Origin: Acidihalobacter yilgarnensis
Lineage (GTDB): Bacteria > Pseudomonadota > Gammaproteobacteria > DSM-5130 > Acidihalobacteraceae
DNA length: 64,000 nt
Direction of reading: 5' to 3'
NCBI RefSeq assembly: GCF_001753245.1
Contig: NZ_CP017415.1
Location: forward strand, 2,970,040-3,034,039
The position numbers were made by a program, and so were the translations under genes. Of this stretch, positions 16,740-26,328 are shown piece after piece (within the stretch, counting starts at the first letter, position 1; the number at the start of each line of letters is the position of its first letter). The notes beneath the pieces are model-generated. The model saw only the letters and a program-made list of their open reading frames with translations, did no database searches and was not told the DNA's origin.

Positions 16740-18467
16740 ATGTCAACACCTGCGACGCAGCTGAGGCTTAGTGGCCTCGCGCGTCATCTGGTTCGTAGTG
16801 GCCTGCTCAAGGAGGAGGAGGCCTACGGGCTGCAAGAACAGTCGCAGCAAAAGCGCATTCCGCTGGTCAGCCTGCTCATCAAGCAGAGTCATCTGACCCC
16901 TCCTCAGGTTGCGCTCGCTGCTGCCGAAGAATTCGGCATCCCCCTGTTCGACCTGTCGGTGTTCGACCTCGAATATCTACCCAAAGCGCTCATCAACGAA
17001 AAGTTGGTTCGACAAAACCGGGCCCTGCCGCTGTTTCAGCGTGGGAACCGACTCTTCGTCGCCATTTCAGACCCCATGAATCTTGGCTCGGTCGATGAGC
17101 TGAAGTTCAATACCGGCATCCAGACCGAACCGCTCATGGTCGAGGACGACAAACTCGACCGCTCAATCGAGGAAGTCCTGAGCGCCATGGATTCGTCCAT
17201 GAGCGAATTGATGGGCGACTCGGACCTCGAAGGACTCGATCGACTGGAAGTCGCAGAGGCGCCGGAGGATAACAACGCCGCCTCCACACCGGATCAGGAT
17301 GACGCGCCCGTGGTGCGCTACGTCAACAAGGTGCTGCTCGATGCCATCAAGCGCGGCGCCTCGGACATCCACTTCGAACCCTACGAAAAATACTTCCGCC
17401 TGCGTCTACGCATAGACGGCATGCTCCACGAAGTTGCCCGCCCACCGGTCGCCATGGCGGCCCGGATATCCTCCCGCATCAAGGTCATGTCGCGTATGGA
17501 TGTGGTAGAGCGACGCAAACCGCAGGACGGGCGCATCAAGCTCCAAATCAGCAAGAATCGTGCGATCGATTTCCGTGTAAACAGCTTGCCAACATTGTTC
17601 GGCGAGAAGATCGTACTGCGTATACTCGACCCAACCAGCGCCCAGCTCGGTGTTGAAGCCCTCGGCTTCGAGGAGGAGCAACGCAGACTTTACCTGAGCG
17701 CGCTGAAAAAACCATACGGCATGATTTTGGTCACCGGCCCCACCGGCAGCGGCAAGACCGTGACACTCTACACTGGCCTCGGCATCCTCAATACCGAGGA
17801 TCGAAATATCTCGACTGCCGAGGACCCGGCCGAAATCAACATGCCTGGCATCAACCAGGTCAACGTCAATCCCAAGGTCGGCTTGACCTTCGCCGAGGCT
17901 CTGCGAGCCTTTTTGCGCCAGGATCCCGACATCGTAATGGTCGGTGAGATACGCGATCTCGAAACGGCGGAGATCTCGATCAAGGCCGCACAGACGGGGC
18001 ATCTGGTGCTCTCGACGCTGCATACCAACGATGCACCGCAGACGCTGACCCGCCTCATGAACATGGGCGTACCGGCGTACAACATCGCCAATTCGGTTTC
18101 GCTCATCATCGCCCAACGCCTAGCAAGACGGCTCTGCCCCCACTGCAAGCAGGTACACGACGTGCCGAATGAAGCCTTGCTTGATGAAGGCTTTGATACC
18201 GCCGACGTCGGCACCTTCAAGCTCTACAAGCCCAACATACAGGGCTGCAACAAGTGCAGCGGGGGTTACAAGGGTCGCTTGGGCATTTACCAAGTCATGC
18301 CCGTATCCGACGAAATGGGACGCATGATCATGGCGGGTAGCAATGCCATGGATATCGCCGCGCAGGCCAAAAAAGAAGGGGTCGACGATCTCCGCGCCTC
18401 CGGCCTCAGAAAAGTGAAAGACGGCGTGACCAGCCTGGATGAACTCAACCGCGTCACCAAGGACTAG
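16740..18467 (+). CDS. pilB: Type IV pilus assembly ATPase PilB
   Basis: Hexameric motor ATPase that powers pilus extension, 575 aa. An N-terminal MshEN/T2SSE_N region is followed by the ATPase core with Walker A GPTGSGKTVTLY, the Asp box, Walker B DIVMVGEIRDLETAE and the His box STLHTNDA. A zinc-binding tetracysteine is present (CPHC ... CNKC). All catalytic elements are intact. It is first in a pilB-pilC-pilD-coaE order with its own promoter. Confidence 0.97.
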   Translation: MSTPATQLRLSGLARHLVRSGLLKEEEAYGLQEQSQQKRIPLVSLLIKQSHLTPPQVALAAAEEFGIPLFDLSVFDLEYLPKALINEKLVRQNRALPLFQRGNRLFVAISDPMNLGSVDELKFNTGIQTEPLMVEDDKLDRSIEEVLSAMDSSMSELMGDSDLEGLDRLEVAEAPEDNNAASTPDQDDAPVVRYVNKVLLDAIKRGASDIHFEPYEKYFRLRLRIDGMLHEVARPPVAMAARISSRIKVMSRMDVVERRKPQDGRIKLQISKNRAIDFRVNSLPTLFGEKIVLRILDPTSAQLGVEALGFEEEQRRLYLSALKKPYGMILVTGPTGSGKTVTLYTGLGILNTEDRNISTAEDPAEINMPGINQVNVNPKVGLTFAEALRAFLRQDPDIVMVGEIRDLETAEISIKAAQTGHLVLSTLHTNDAPQTLTRLMNMGVPAYNIANSVSLIIAQRLARRLCPHCKQVHDVPNEALLDEGFDTADVGTFKLYKPNIQGCNKCSGGYKGRLGIYQVMPVSDEMGRMIMAGSNAMDIAAQAKKEGVDDLRASGLRKVKDGVTSLDELNRVTKD

Positions 18468-18503
18468 CACACTGACGCCACACTGCATGGGTAGAGACGA
18501 GCT

Positions 18504-19724
18504 ATGGCACAAAAGGCACTGAGCAAATCCATCTTCGTCTGGGAAGGCGTTGACCGAAAAGGCATCCGCATCAAGGGCGAAAACGAAGCTCAGAGCGAGG
18601 CCTTGCTCAAGTCGCAACTCAGGCGGGACGGCATCAATCCGACCAAAATCCGGAAAAAAGCGAAATCGTTGTTCGGTGGGGGCAAAAAGATCGACGGCAA
18701 GGACATCGCCGTGCTCGCGCGCCAGCTCGCCACCATGATGAGTGCCGGCGTACCGCTGGTTCAGTCACTGGACATCATCGCGCAAGGGCACGACAAACCC
18801 GCCATGCAGAAAATGGTCTTCGGGCTCAAGGGTAACGTCGAGGGCGGTAACACACTCGCAGATGCCCTGACCCATTATCCAGACCTGTTCGACGACTTGT
18901 TCGTCAATCTCGTCCGCGCCGGTGAGCAATCCGGTTCCCTGGAAAATCTTCTAGATAAAATTGCCACCTACAAGGAAAAAACCGAAGCGATCAAGGCCAA
19001 GATCAAGAAGGCGATGATGTATCCGGCCGCGGTCGTCACGGTCGCCTTCATTGTCACAGCCATCCTCCTCATCTTCGTGGTCCCTCAGTTCCAGACGCTG
19101 TTCAATGGTTTTGGCGCCTCCCTACCCGCCTTTACACTCTTCGTAATCCACTTGTCCAAGCTCTTTCAAGCATGGTGGTGGGCGATTTTCGCCGCTATCG
19201 GCGGTGGTATCTGGTTGTTCGCGCGTGCCTACAAACGCTCGCACGCATTTCATCGCATGATCGACGGCTGGATGCTACACGTGCCGATTTTCGGCGCGCT
19301 TGCCAGGAAATCGGCCATCGCTCGCTTTGCGCGGACGCTGTCCACCATGTTCGCAGCCGGCGTGCCGCTGGTCGAAGCGCTCGAATCGGTAGCGGGCGCG
19401 ACCGGCAACGTGCATTACGCCGAGGCCACGATGAAAATGCGCGACGATACTTCCTCCGGCACCCAGTTGCGTCAATCGATGCGCCAGTTCACGCATTTGT
19501 TCCCCAACATGAGCCTGCAGATGGTAGCCATCGGCGAGGAATCGGGAGCACTGGATAATATGCTCGCCAAGGTCGCCGACTTCTACGAAGAGGAGGTCGA
19601 CGTCATGGTCGACGGTCTCTCCACTCTCCTCGAACCGCTGATCATGGTCATACTCGGCGTCATCGTCGGCGGACTGGTTATCGCCATGTACCTGCCAATC
19701 TTCAATCTCGGCAAGGTCGTCTGA
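18504..19724 (+). CDS. pilC: Type IV pilus inner-membrane platform protein PilC
   Basis: A 406-aa polytopic platform protein with two T2SSF domains. The first begins near LARQLATMMSAGVPLVQSLD and the second near FARTLSTMFAAGVPLVEALE. Membrane helices follow each repeat and close the protein (LIMVILGVIVGGLVIAMYLP). It couples PilB to pilin insertion. It starts 36 bp after pilB. Confidence 0.97.
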   Translation: MAQKALSKSIFVWEGVDRKGIRIKGENEAQSEALLKSQLRRDGINPTKIRKKAKSLFGGGKKIDGKDIAVLARQLATMMSAGVPLVQSLDIIAQGHDKPAMQKMVFGLKGNVEGGNTLADALTHYPDLFDDLFVNLVRAGEQSGSLENLLDKIATYKEKTEAIKAKIKKAMMYPAAVVTVAFIVTAILLIFVVPQFQTLFNGFGASLPAFTLFVIHLSKLFQAWWWAIFAAIGGGIWLFARAYKRSHAFHRMIDGWMLHVPIFGALARKSAIARFARTLSTMFAAGVPLVEALESVAGATGNVHYAEATMKMRDDTSSGTQLRQSMRQFTHLFPNMSLQMVAIGEESGALDNMLAKVADFYEEEVDVMVDGLSTLLEPLIMVILGVIVGGLVIAMYLPIFNLGKVV

Positions 19725-19765
19725 ACTACCCCTAGCACGGGGAACGCGCACCGCGTCCCCGCCGA

Positions 19766-20683
19766 ATGAAGCCATGCTGCGAACCCAGCCCGATGACCCT
19801 GCCGATACCCATCCCCTACCTCGTTCTGTTAATCCTAACCGGCTTGGTGATCGGAAGCTTCGTGAACGTGGTCATTCACCGCCTTCCACGTATGATGGCG
19901 CTACAGTGGCGGCGCGAATGCGCCGAGCTGGGCGCCTCCGAAGCGCACACGCCCACAGAGGACGACGACGCGCATCCTCAAAAAAACGAAACTTACAACT
20001 TGGTTGTGCCTCGCTCATCTTGCCCGCATTGCGGGCACATGATTGCAGCGACCGAGAACATCCCGATCCTCAGTTATCTTTGGCAACGCGGGCGCTGCGC
20101 TGCCTGCCGTGCCCCGATTTCGCCACGCTACCCGATCATAGAGCTACTGGGCGCCCTGCTTGCCGCAATGGCAGGATTGCGTTTCGGCCTCAGCTGGGAA
20201 ACGCTGGCGGCGGCCGTGCTCGGCTGGAGTCTGCTCGCCGCTGCTGCCATCGATCTCGAAACTCAGCTACTGCCCGACAGCATCACCCTACCGCTGCTAT
20301 GGCTCGGCTTGCTGCTGAATATCGACGGGCTATTCGTACCGTTGCGCGACGCCGTCATCGGGGCGATGGCGGGTTATTTGAGCCTGTGGCTGATCTATCA
20401 CCTGTTCCGCCTACTGACCGGTAAAGAGGGCATGGGCTACGGCGATTTCAAACTGCTCGCCTTGCTCGGCGCGTGGTTCGGCTGGCAGCTACTGCCACTG
20501 ACCATACTGTTGTCCTCCTTGGTTGGCGCCCTCGCGGGGCTGTCCCTGATGGCCTTTCGGCGTCACCACCACGAGATTCCCATACCCTTCGGCCCCTATC
20601 TCGCGGCGGCTGGTTGGATCGCCCTGCTGTGGGGACACGCGCTGACCGGCGCGTATCTGCGCTTCGCGCATATTGGCGGATGA
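19766..20683 (+). CDS. pilD: Prepilin peptidase / N-methyltransferase PilD
   Basis: Bifunctional membrane aspartyl protease that cleaves prepilin leaders and N-methylates the new Phe1, 305 aa. The N-terminal helix contains GSFVNVVIHRLP. The cytoplasmic domain has two CxxC pairs (CPHC, CAAC) that bind zinc. The protease aspartates lie in DLETQLLPD and GYGDFK. The start could be ATG 19766 or ATG 19793 (MTLPIPIPYL); neither has a clear SD. The stop overlaps coaE. It would process both pilins in this locus. Confidence 0.95.
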   Translation: MKPCCEPSPMTLPIPIPYLVLLILTGLVIGSFVNVVIHRLPRMMALQWRRECAELGASEAHTPTEDDDAHPQKNETYNLVVPRSSCPHCGHMIAATENIPILSYLWQRGRCAACRAPISPRYPIIELLGALLAAMAGLRFGLSWETLAAAVLGWSLLAAAAIDLETQLLPDSITLPLLWLGLLLNIDGLFVPLRDAVIGAMAGYLSLWLIYHLFRLLTGKEGMGYGDFKLLALLGAWFGWQLLPLTILLSSLVGALAGLSLMAFRRHHHEIPIPFGPYLAAAGWIALLWGHALTGAYLRFAHIGG

Positions 20684-21291
20684 GCTACCGGATCGGCCTG
20701 ACGGGAGGCATCGGCTGCGGCAAGTCCACCGTGGCCGCACGTTTCGCGGCGCACGGCATACCGATCATCGACAGCGACCGCATCGCCCGCGAGCTGGTCG
20801 AGCCGGGACAGCCGGCACTCGCAGCAATCACACAGGCCTTCGGCGCCGACCTGCTACACGCGGACGGGCGACTTGACCGACGCGCGTTACGTCTACGCAT
20901 TTTCGGCGACGCCGGTGCCAGAAGCCGCCTGGAGGCCATACTTCACCCGCGCATCCGCGCGACGATGCAGGCGGCAAGCGCCCAGACTGAAGCCCCCTAT
21001 ATCATGCTGATGATCCCCTTGCTGATCGAAAGTGGTTGGCAGGACATGGTTGATCGAATCCTCGTCATCGACTGCGCACCGGAAACTCAGATTCGCCGAG
21101 TTATGGCGCGCGATAAAGCCTCGGAGCCAGAGGTCCGCGCGATACTCGCTGCGCAAGCATCGCGCGAGGGGCGGCTCTCGGCCGCGCACGATATCCTTCG
21201 CAACGAAGATGCCGACACCGACACCCTCGACGCGCGTATCGCCGAGCTCGACATGCGCTACCGCGAAGCGGCGCGCGCCGATCGGACCTGA
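20680..21291 (+). CDS. coaE: Dephospho-CoA kinase
   Basis: Final step of CoA synthesis: phosphorylates the 3'-hydroxyl of dephospho-CoA with ATP. At 203 aa it has normal length. P-loop GLTGGIGCGKST is at residues 6-17, followed by the conserved DSDRIARELV. I chose the ATG at 20680, which overlaps the pilD stop (ATGA) and starts exactly at the family N-terminus; the upstream in-frame start at 20473 lies inside pilD. The pilD-coaE pairing is typical of gammaproteobacteria. Confidence 0.96.
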   Translation: MSYRIGLTGGIGCGKSTVAARFAAHGIPIIDSDRIARELVEPGQPALAAITQAFGADLLHADGRLDRRALRLRIFGDAGARSRLEAILHPRIRATMQAASAQTEAPYIMLMIPLLIESGWQDMVDRILVIDCAPETQIRRVMARDKASEPEVRAILAAQASREGRLSAAHDILRNEDADTDTLDARIAELDMRYREAARADRT

Positions 21292-21644
21292 AACCGCGTC
21301 GCCATCAGGCCCCGGGATTGTCCAGGCCGAGTATCCATGGCCTGGTGTTCCACAACGCGTTTTGCTTTTTTAAATCGATGTTCTTCGTATGCTCGGAGAT
21401 TAAGTCCGCAACCGTCACAAGCCCGTCATTCCCATGGATGCCCTGACGGTCAGGCGCTGCGAAATCCTCCGGCGATAAGAATCGGCCGACATGGTGAAGC
21501 GAGCGGATCATCGCAAACACGAGGAACCTGTTCACAGACCGCGCGGACCTTAACCTGATACACTTTCTGGAAAGCATAAAAAAAGCCCCGTCACGCGCCC
21601 GTCAGCGGTGATCGGGTGGGCTGATTCATTGGGTTGCCGACACG
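21292..21644. other. Intergenic region of 353 bp with two hairpins
   Basis: No convincing gene. A perfect 7-bp inverted repeat CCAGGCC/GGCCTGG (21322-21345) with a T6 run about 20 nt later may terminate pilBCD-coaE. Near 21580-21612 a GC-rich dyad next to a seven-A run looks like a terminator for the minus strand, though no minus-strand gene lies upstream of it. A 90-codon minus-strand frame at 21305-21577 has no recognisable motif or SD. Confidence 0.5.
21322..21371 (+). terminator. Possible terminator of pilBCD-coaE
   Basis: Stem CCAGGCC/GGCCTGG with a 10-nt loop; the T-run (21366-21371) is 20 nt beyond the stem, so spacing is not classical. Confidence 0.35.
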
Positions 21645-24600
21645 ATGCACGCTCTCAAACTTTCCCTACTCGGCCCGATCGAAATCGAATTTCAGAACAG
21701 ACCGTTTTCGGGCGCGCCGCACGACAAGGGATTCATGCTACTGGCCTATCTGGCAGTGGAGGGCGCTCGTCCGCACAGCCGAGAGGCTCTGGCCGAAATG
21801 CTCTGGCCGGACCTGCCAGCCGAACGAGGACGTCACAACCTGCGCCAGACACTGTTCCGCCTACGCAACCTCTTGGGGAACAGCAAGGTAGGCAATTTCT
21901 TCGAAACCGATCGCCACCGCATCTGGTTCAATCGGCAAAGCGACTATCTGCTCGACCTCGATCAATTCACCCATGCACGTGACGTCGACACGGCGTCACT
22001 GCTCCGACGACTCAATCTCTATCGCGGCATGTTCATGGAAGATCTGCGCAGCGAGACGAGTGAGGAATTCGCACTCTGGATCGAAGGACGGCGGACGCAG
22101 ACGCATCGCCTCATGCTGGCCCTGCTTGAGGAAGCCTGCACGCGCTTTGAGTCACAAAACGAAACGGTGGCCGCCCTGCGCTGGGCAGAACGTTACGTCG
22201 ATCTCGCCCCTTGGAATGAGGACGGCCATCGACGCCTGATACAGCTGCTGGCCAAAAACGGCCAGCGGAGTGCCGCTATTGCCCACTACCATGCGATGGT
22301 CGAATCGCTCGATCACGAACTGGGTGTCACCCCCTCTGCCGAAAGCAGACGCCTGTTCGAGCGCCTTGAGCAAACCGCTACCGCGCCCCCAAACGAGCAG
22401 GCAGACAAGCATATCTGGCACGGCGGTAACAACCCCGGGCTCGGGCACGAATATCGGCAGATCACGGTACTACGCTGCGGCTTCGGCTATCAGGACATAG
22501 ATGACCCAGAAGCCTTCGCCGACGCAGTTGCCGAACCCATCGCCCTCGCTGCCCGTACCATAGAGGAGCACAACGGTTGGATCGCGGTGGCACGCAGCAC
22601 CGGCATTCTAGCCTACTTCGGCTGGCCAACTGCGGACGAACGGGCTACCACGCACGCCGTGCGCGCTGCTATCGCTGTCGCCAGTCGAATATCGGAAAAA
22701 ACGGCTCGCAGCCTTTCCATTGGCATACACACCGGGCCGATCATTCTGACTAACGAGACGAATCGGCCGGACACTATCGGGCTGACCACCGACATCGTGC
22801 TCCGCCTGCAGATTTCAACACCGCCAGGCATCATCGCGATTAGCGAGGCTACGCGGCGCTGTATTCGCGGGCACTTCGAACTATCCGCCCTCCCTCCCCT
22901 GACGATGACCGAGCAAAGCCGCCCCTTAGGCGTCTGGCGTGTCCACCGAGACAACCAAGGCGTACTGATGGACGGTCAAGCCCAAAAACCGCCCCTGGTC
23001 GGGCGCGACGTCGAACTTGAGTCCCTGCTCGACGACTGGACCCAAGTCCAGAGCGGACGTTGCGTGGTCACCGTACTCGTCGGCGAAGCAGGTATCGGCA
23101 AAACTCGGCTACTACAGGCGCTACACGATAAAATCGATCGGCCGCTACTGCGCGAGACGCACTGTGATCCCCTGATGAAGCAGACGCCTTATCACCCGGT
23201 CATGCATTTTTTTAGGCGCCATCTCGACTTGCCGCGCAATTACCCAGATACCCTCGTGACCCATAAGCTGGAGGCACACTACACCAGCTTCCCCAGCCGA
23301 GACGGCGGCGGCATCATCAAGCCATTGCAATGGCTACTGGCACGTCCAAGCGATGAGGGTTTATCTGAACATTCCGCGAGCACACACAGTGGTGATGGCG
23401 AACGTCACCAGCTCGCCGAGGCCGTCGCCAGCCTGCTGGAAACCAGCGCACAGACAACACCGCTCCTGCTCGTGATCGAGGATTTGCACTGGGCAGACCC
23501 CTCCACCTTGGCATTGTTAGGTTATCTGACCACGAGGCTCGCACAGTCACGCATACACATGTGCCTGACCATGCGCAGCACCGCCTGCCTCCCGAACAAT
23601 CTGCTCGAGCGCGCCCGTATCCTTCAGCTCAAGCCACTCGATCTGTCCGCTTCGTTGCAGCTGACCCAACGCATTGCCCCCCCTGACAAGACCAGTAGCG
23701 ATTTCGCCCTGGTGATTGCCAAGCAGTCCGAAGGCAATCCCATGTTCATCGTAGAGCTGACGCACATGCTCCACGACGACGCGCTGGACGACACGCTGCC
23801 GGGCAAGCTGCAGGAACTCATCAGCACGCGTATCGAGCAAGCCTGCGAAGACAAACCTCTGTTACGCGCTGCGGCCGTCATCGGACGCGAATTCTGCACC
23901 GCGCACTTGGCGCGCCTGCTTGAACTGCCGGAGGCAACGGTGGATGAAGGGCTCCGACGCCTGAGTCAGCGCCACCTGATCGAGCGCTCATCCGATGACG
24001 GCCCGACCTACCGATTCGCACATGCGCTTGTTCATCAAATCACCTATCAATCTACCACCCGCAGCCAGCGTCGGGTGATGCACCGCCAATTCGCCACACT
24101 GCTGCAAAACGCCAACGACATCGATGCCGGTGCGATCGCTTGGCATCTCACGGAAACCGGCGCGTACGCCGAGGCCATCGGCTGGTGGCTCAAGAGCGGG
24201 CGCAACGCAGCGTCACTGGCCGCCTATACCGAGGCCGTCAGCCATTTCGAGCGCGGCCTGCAGCTCCTTGAACACATCCCTGATCGCGAGGCGTTCTGGG
24301 AAACCGAGCTCGATCTACTCATCCAGCTGGCATACCCGCTCGCCATCACCAAAGGATATTACGATTCCAAATCCGAACGCCTCTACCGCCGCGCACTGGA
24401 AATCAGCAAACGACACGCCGTCGAACCCCGCCACGGGCTGGCGCTGCTGCGCAGCTATTGGTTCGGCGCGAGCAGTCGCAATTCCTTCAGCGAAAGTCGC
24501 CTCATCGCGGGACGCATGATCGAGCTGGCCGAGTCGGTCCACGCAAATGTCTTCGCCGCGCTCGGGCACTATCTGTATGGCAACGCATCGTTATGGCTTG

Positions 24601-25457
24601 GCGACTTTCATCGAGCATGCGATCACCTGCAAGAAACCCTGTCTCGTTTAGACCATAAGGATCAGGAAACCGATCATTTCCTACGCAATGATCAGCACTT
24701 TGACATCACGGCTACCGGCTACCTCGGCTGGAATATGTGGTTTCTCGGCCGCATCGATCAGGCGCTACGACTTACCCAACGTGCCGTGCAAATGGCGGAA
24801 ACTCGTCACCACCCGGCGACCCTCATGGCCGCCCTTGCTACCTATATCGGCACACGCATCTGGTGTCGACGGTCCGACGAGGTTGCCACTGCAGCCCAAC
24901 GCCTTGGCGCGCTGTGCCAGGAACATGGTTTTCGCATGTGGGGCGATGTCGGCACGCTTGCCAGCGTATGGGCAACCGCCGCCAATCGAAAATCACGCGA
25001 GGGGCTGGATGATGCTGAAGCCGCAATGAATCGCGCGACGGCGCTCTGGCCTGGCGGCGCCACGGGTTTTCAGTTCATTCTCGTCGATGCTTGCATCATG
25101 GCCGGCGATAGCGTGCGCGGCTGGCGGATTCTCTCGCAGGCTTGGAAAACCATGCAAGCCACCGGTTCACGCGCCTTCTTCGCCGGCTGCAAGCTGGCCG
25201 AAGCGCGTTTGCTCGCGCTAGATGGACAAAACCACGAACATTGCTTAAGGGAATCCATTGAAGTAGCGCAACAGCAAGAGGCCCACAGCCTGGAAATTCT
25301 AGCCTGGGGCGATCTTCATGAAACCTACCATGCACGTGGCACAGTGTTGCCGGAAACACATCGGCAGCGCATGCGCGATACACTGAGCCGCTGCTCGGGC
25401 ACAGAACTTGCGCCTGAACTCGCGTATATCAACCGCCAGCTGCATGGCATCGCCTGA
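21645..25457 (+). CDS. SARP/BTAD-type regulator with degenerate cyclase and AAA ATPase domains
   Basis: A 1270-aa multidomain protein. Residues ~1-75: winged-helix DNA-binding domain (LLAYLAVEG ... LAEMLWPDLPAE). ~100-245: bacterial transcriptional activation domain, helical. ~268-400: class III nucleotidyl-cyclase fold in which both metal aspartates look lost (RCGFGYQD and RSTGILAYFG where active enzymes have an Asp). ~448-700: AAA/STAND ATPase with LVGRDVELESLL, Walker A GEAGIGKT near residue 482 and Walker B LLLVIEDLHWADP. The remainder is TPR-like. It is probably a cytosolic signal-integrating transcription factor; target and ligand unknown. It interrupts the usual coaE-zapD neighbourhood. 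Confidence 0.85.
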   Translation: MHALKLSLLGPIEIEFQNRPFSGAPHDKGFMLLAYLAVEGARPHSREALAEMLWPDLPAERGRHNLRQTLFRLRNLLGNSKVGNFFETDRHRIWFNRQSDYLLDLDQFTHARDVDTASLLRRLNLYRGMFMEDLRSETSEEFALWIEGRRTQTHRLMLALLEEACTRFESQNETVAALRWAERYVDLAPWNEDGHRRLIQLLAKNGQRSAAIAHYHAMVESLDHELGVTPSAESRRLFERLEQTATAPPNEQADKHIWHGGNNPGLGHEYRQITVLRCGFGYQDIDDPEAFADAVAEPIALAARTIEEHNGWIAVARSTGILAYFGWPTADERATTHAVRAAIAVASRISEKTARSLSIGIHTGPIILTNETNRPDTIGLTTDIVLRLQISTPPGIIAISEATRRCIRGHFELSALPPLTMTEQSRPLGVWRVHRDNQGVLMDGQAQKPPLVGRDVELESLLDDWTQVQSGRCVVTVLVGEAGIGKTRLLQALHDKIDRPLLRETHCDPLMKQTPYHPVMHFFRRHLDLPRNYPDTLVTHKLEAHYTSFPSRDGGGIIKPLQWLLARPSDEGLSEHSASTHSGDGERHQLAEAVASLLETSAQTTPLLLVIEDLHWADPSTLALLGYLTTRLAQSRIHMCLTMRSTACLPNNLLERARILQLKPLDLSASLQLTQRIAPPDKTSSDFALVIAKQSEGNPMFIVELTHMLHDDALDDTLPGKLQELISTRIEQACEDKPLLRAAAVIGREFCTAHLARLLELPEATVDEGLRRLSQRHLIERSSDDGPTYRFAHALVHQITYQSTTRSQRRVMHRQFATLLQNANDIDAGAIAWHLTETGAYAEAIGWWLKSGRNAASLAAYTEAVSHFERGLQLLEHIPDREAFWETELDLLIQLAYPLAITKGYYDSKSERLYRRALEISKRHAVEPRHGLALLRSYWFGASSRNSFSESRLIAGRMIELAESVHANVFAALGHYLYGNASLWLGDFHRACDHLQETLSRLDHKDQETDHFLRNDQHFDITATGYLGWNMWFLGRIDQALRLTQRAVQMAETRHHPATLMAALATYIGTRIWCRRSDEVATAAQRLGALCQEHGFRMWGDVGTLASVWATAANRKSREGLDDAEAAMNRATALWPGGATGFQFILVDACIMAGDSVRGWRILSQAWKTMQATGSRAFFAGCKLAEARLLALDGQNHEHCLRESIEVAQQQEAHSLEILAWGDLHETYHARGTVLPETHRQRMRDTLSRCSGTELAPELAYINRQLHGIA

Positions 25458-25548
25458 ACCGGAATTTATCCGCCCTCGAAAATGGCAATGCGCAGACAAA
25501 TATGCAGAATAGGCAAATAGGCGGAACAACATTGACCCGGAAGGCCGC

Positions 25549-26319
25549 GTGAACGACTTTGTTACCTACGAACAGCCCCTCAACGAACGCATGCGTACCT
25601 TTTTGCGCCTCGAAGTACTTATGGAACGCCTACGTTCCGCCATGGAGGGAGAAGAAACCTGGCGCGCACACTGCGCACTCAATTCGCTGTTGGAAATCGT
25701 CAGCCTAGTCAATCGAGTCGATGTCAAAAACGACCTCATGCTAGAACTCGATCGGCAGGCCGCCAATATCGGCCGGCTCAGTGCTGACAACGGAGTAGAT
25801 CAACAGCGTCTGCAGGAAATCGTCGAGCGCTTACGCCACCTCAGTCGTAAGCTCCACGAGATGTCCGGGCAACTTGCTCAGCATCTGGTACGCAACGAAC
25901 TGCTTGCCAGCATCAAGCAGCGCATGAGCATCCCCGGCGGTACCTGCGACTTTGACCTTCCGGCATATCACTACTGGCTATCACGCAAACCGGAACTCCG
26001 GCGCGCTGTGCTTAAGACCTGGACGGAACCCTTTGATCAAGTCATGGAAGCTACGGGACTCGTCCTCGGGCTGGTCCGAGACAGTGCGGTTCCCACCAGT
26101 CAACACGCTACCCAGGGGTTTTTCCAGCAGACGCTGAATCTTGAAACGCCCACACAAATCCTGCGCGTTCGGGTCGACGCAGCATCGCCTGTCTACCCCG
26201 AAATCAGCGCTGGCAAACACCGCTTCAGCATCCGTTTCCTGCGCCAACCCGACATTGCCACACGCGCCACCCAAACCGACGAAGACATCAGTTTCGAACT
26301 GGCAACCTGCGCACTCTAG
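25549..26319 (+). CDS. zapD: Cell division protein ZapD
   Basis: A 256-aa ZapD (DUF1342) protein that bundles FtsZ filaments at the Z ring. The N-terminus YEQPLNERMRTFLRLE is the family hallmark and SIPGGTCDFDLPAYHYWL is the conserved middle. I chose the GTG start at 25549 because it begins right before the hallmark and has GGAAGG about 5 nt upstream. Normally coaE is immediately upstream and yacG downstream; here the large regulator precedes it and no yacG is seen after it. Confidence 0.95.
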   Translation: MNDFVTYEQPLNERMRTFLRLEVLMERLRSAMEGEETWRAHCALNSLLEIVSLVNRVDVKNDLMLELDRQAANIGRLSADNGVDQQRLQEIVERLRHLSRKLHEMSGQLAQHLVRNELLASIKQRMSIPGGTCDFDLPAYHYWLSRKPELRRAVLKTWTEPFDQVMEATGLVLGLVRDSAVPTSQHATQGFFQQTLNLETPTQILRVRVDAASPVYPEISAGKHRFSIRFLRQPDIATRATQTDEDISFELATCAL

Positions 26320-26328
26320 CGTGTCCCC

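Noticed and set aside
21305-21577. 90-codon minus-strand frame between coaE and the SARP-like gene
   Set aside because: No SD, no recognisable motif, and a terminator-like dyad lies just upstream of it on the same strand.
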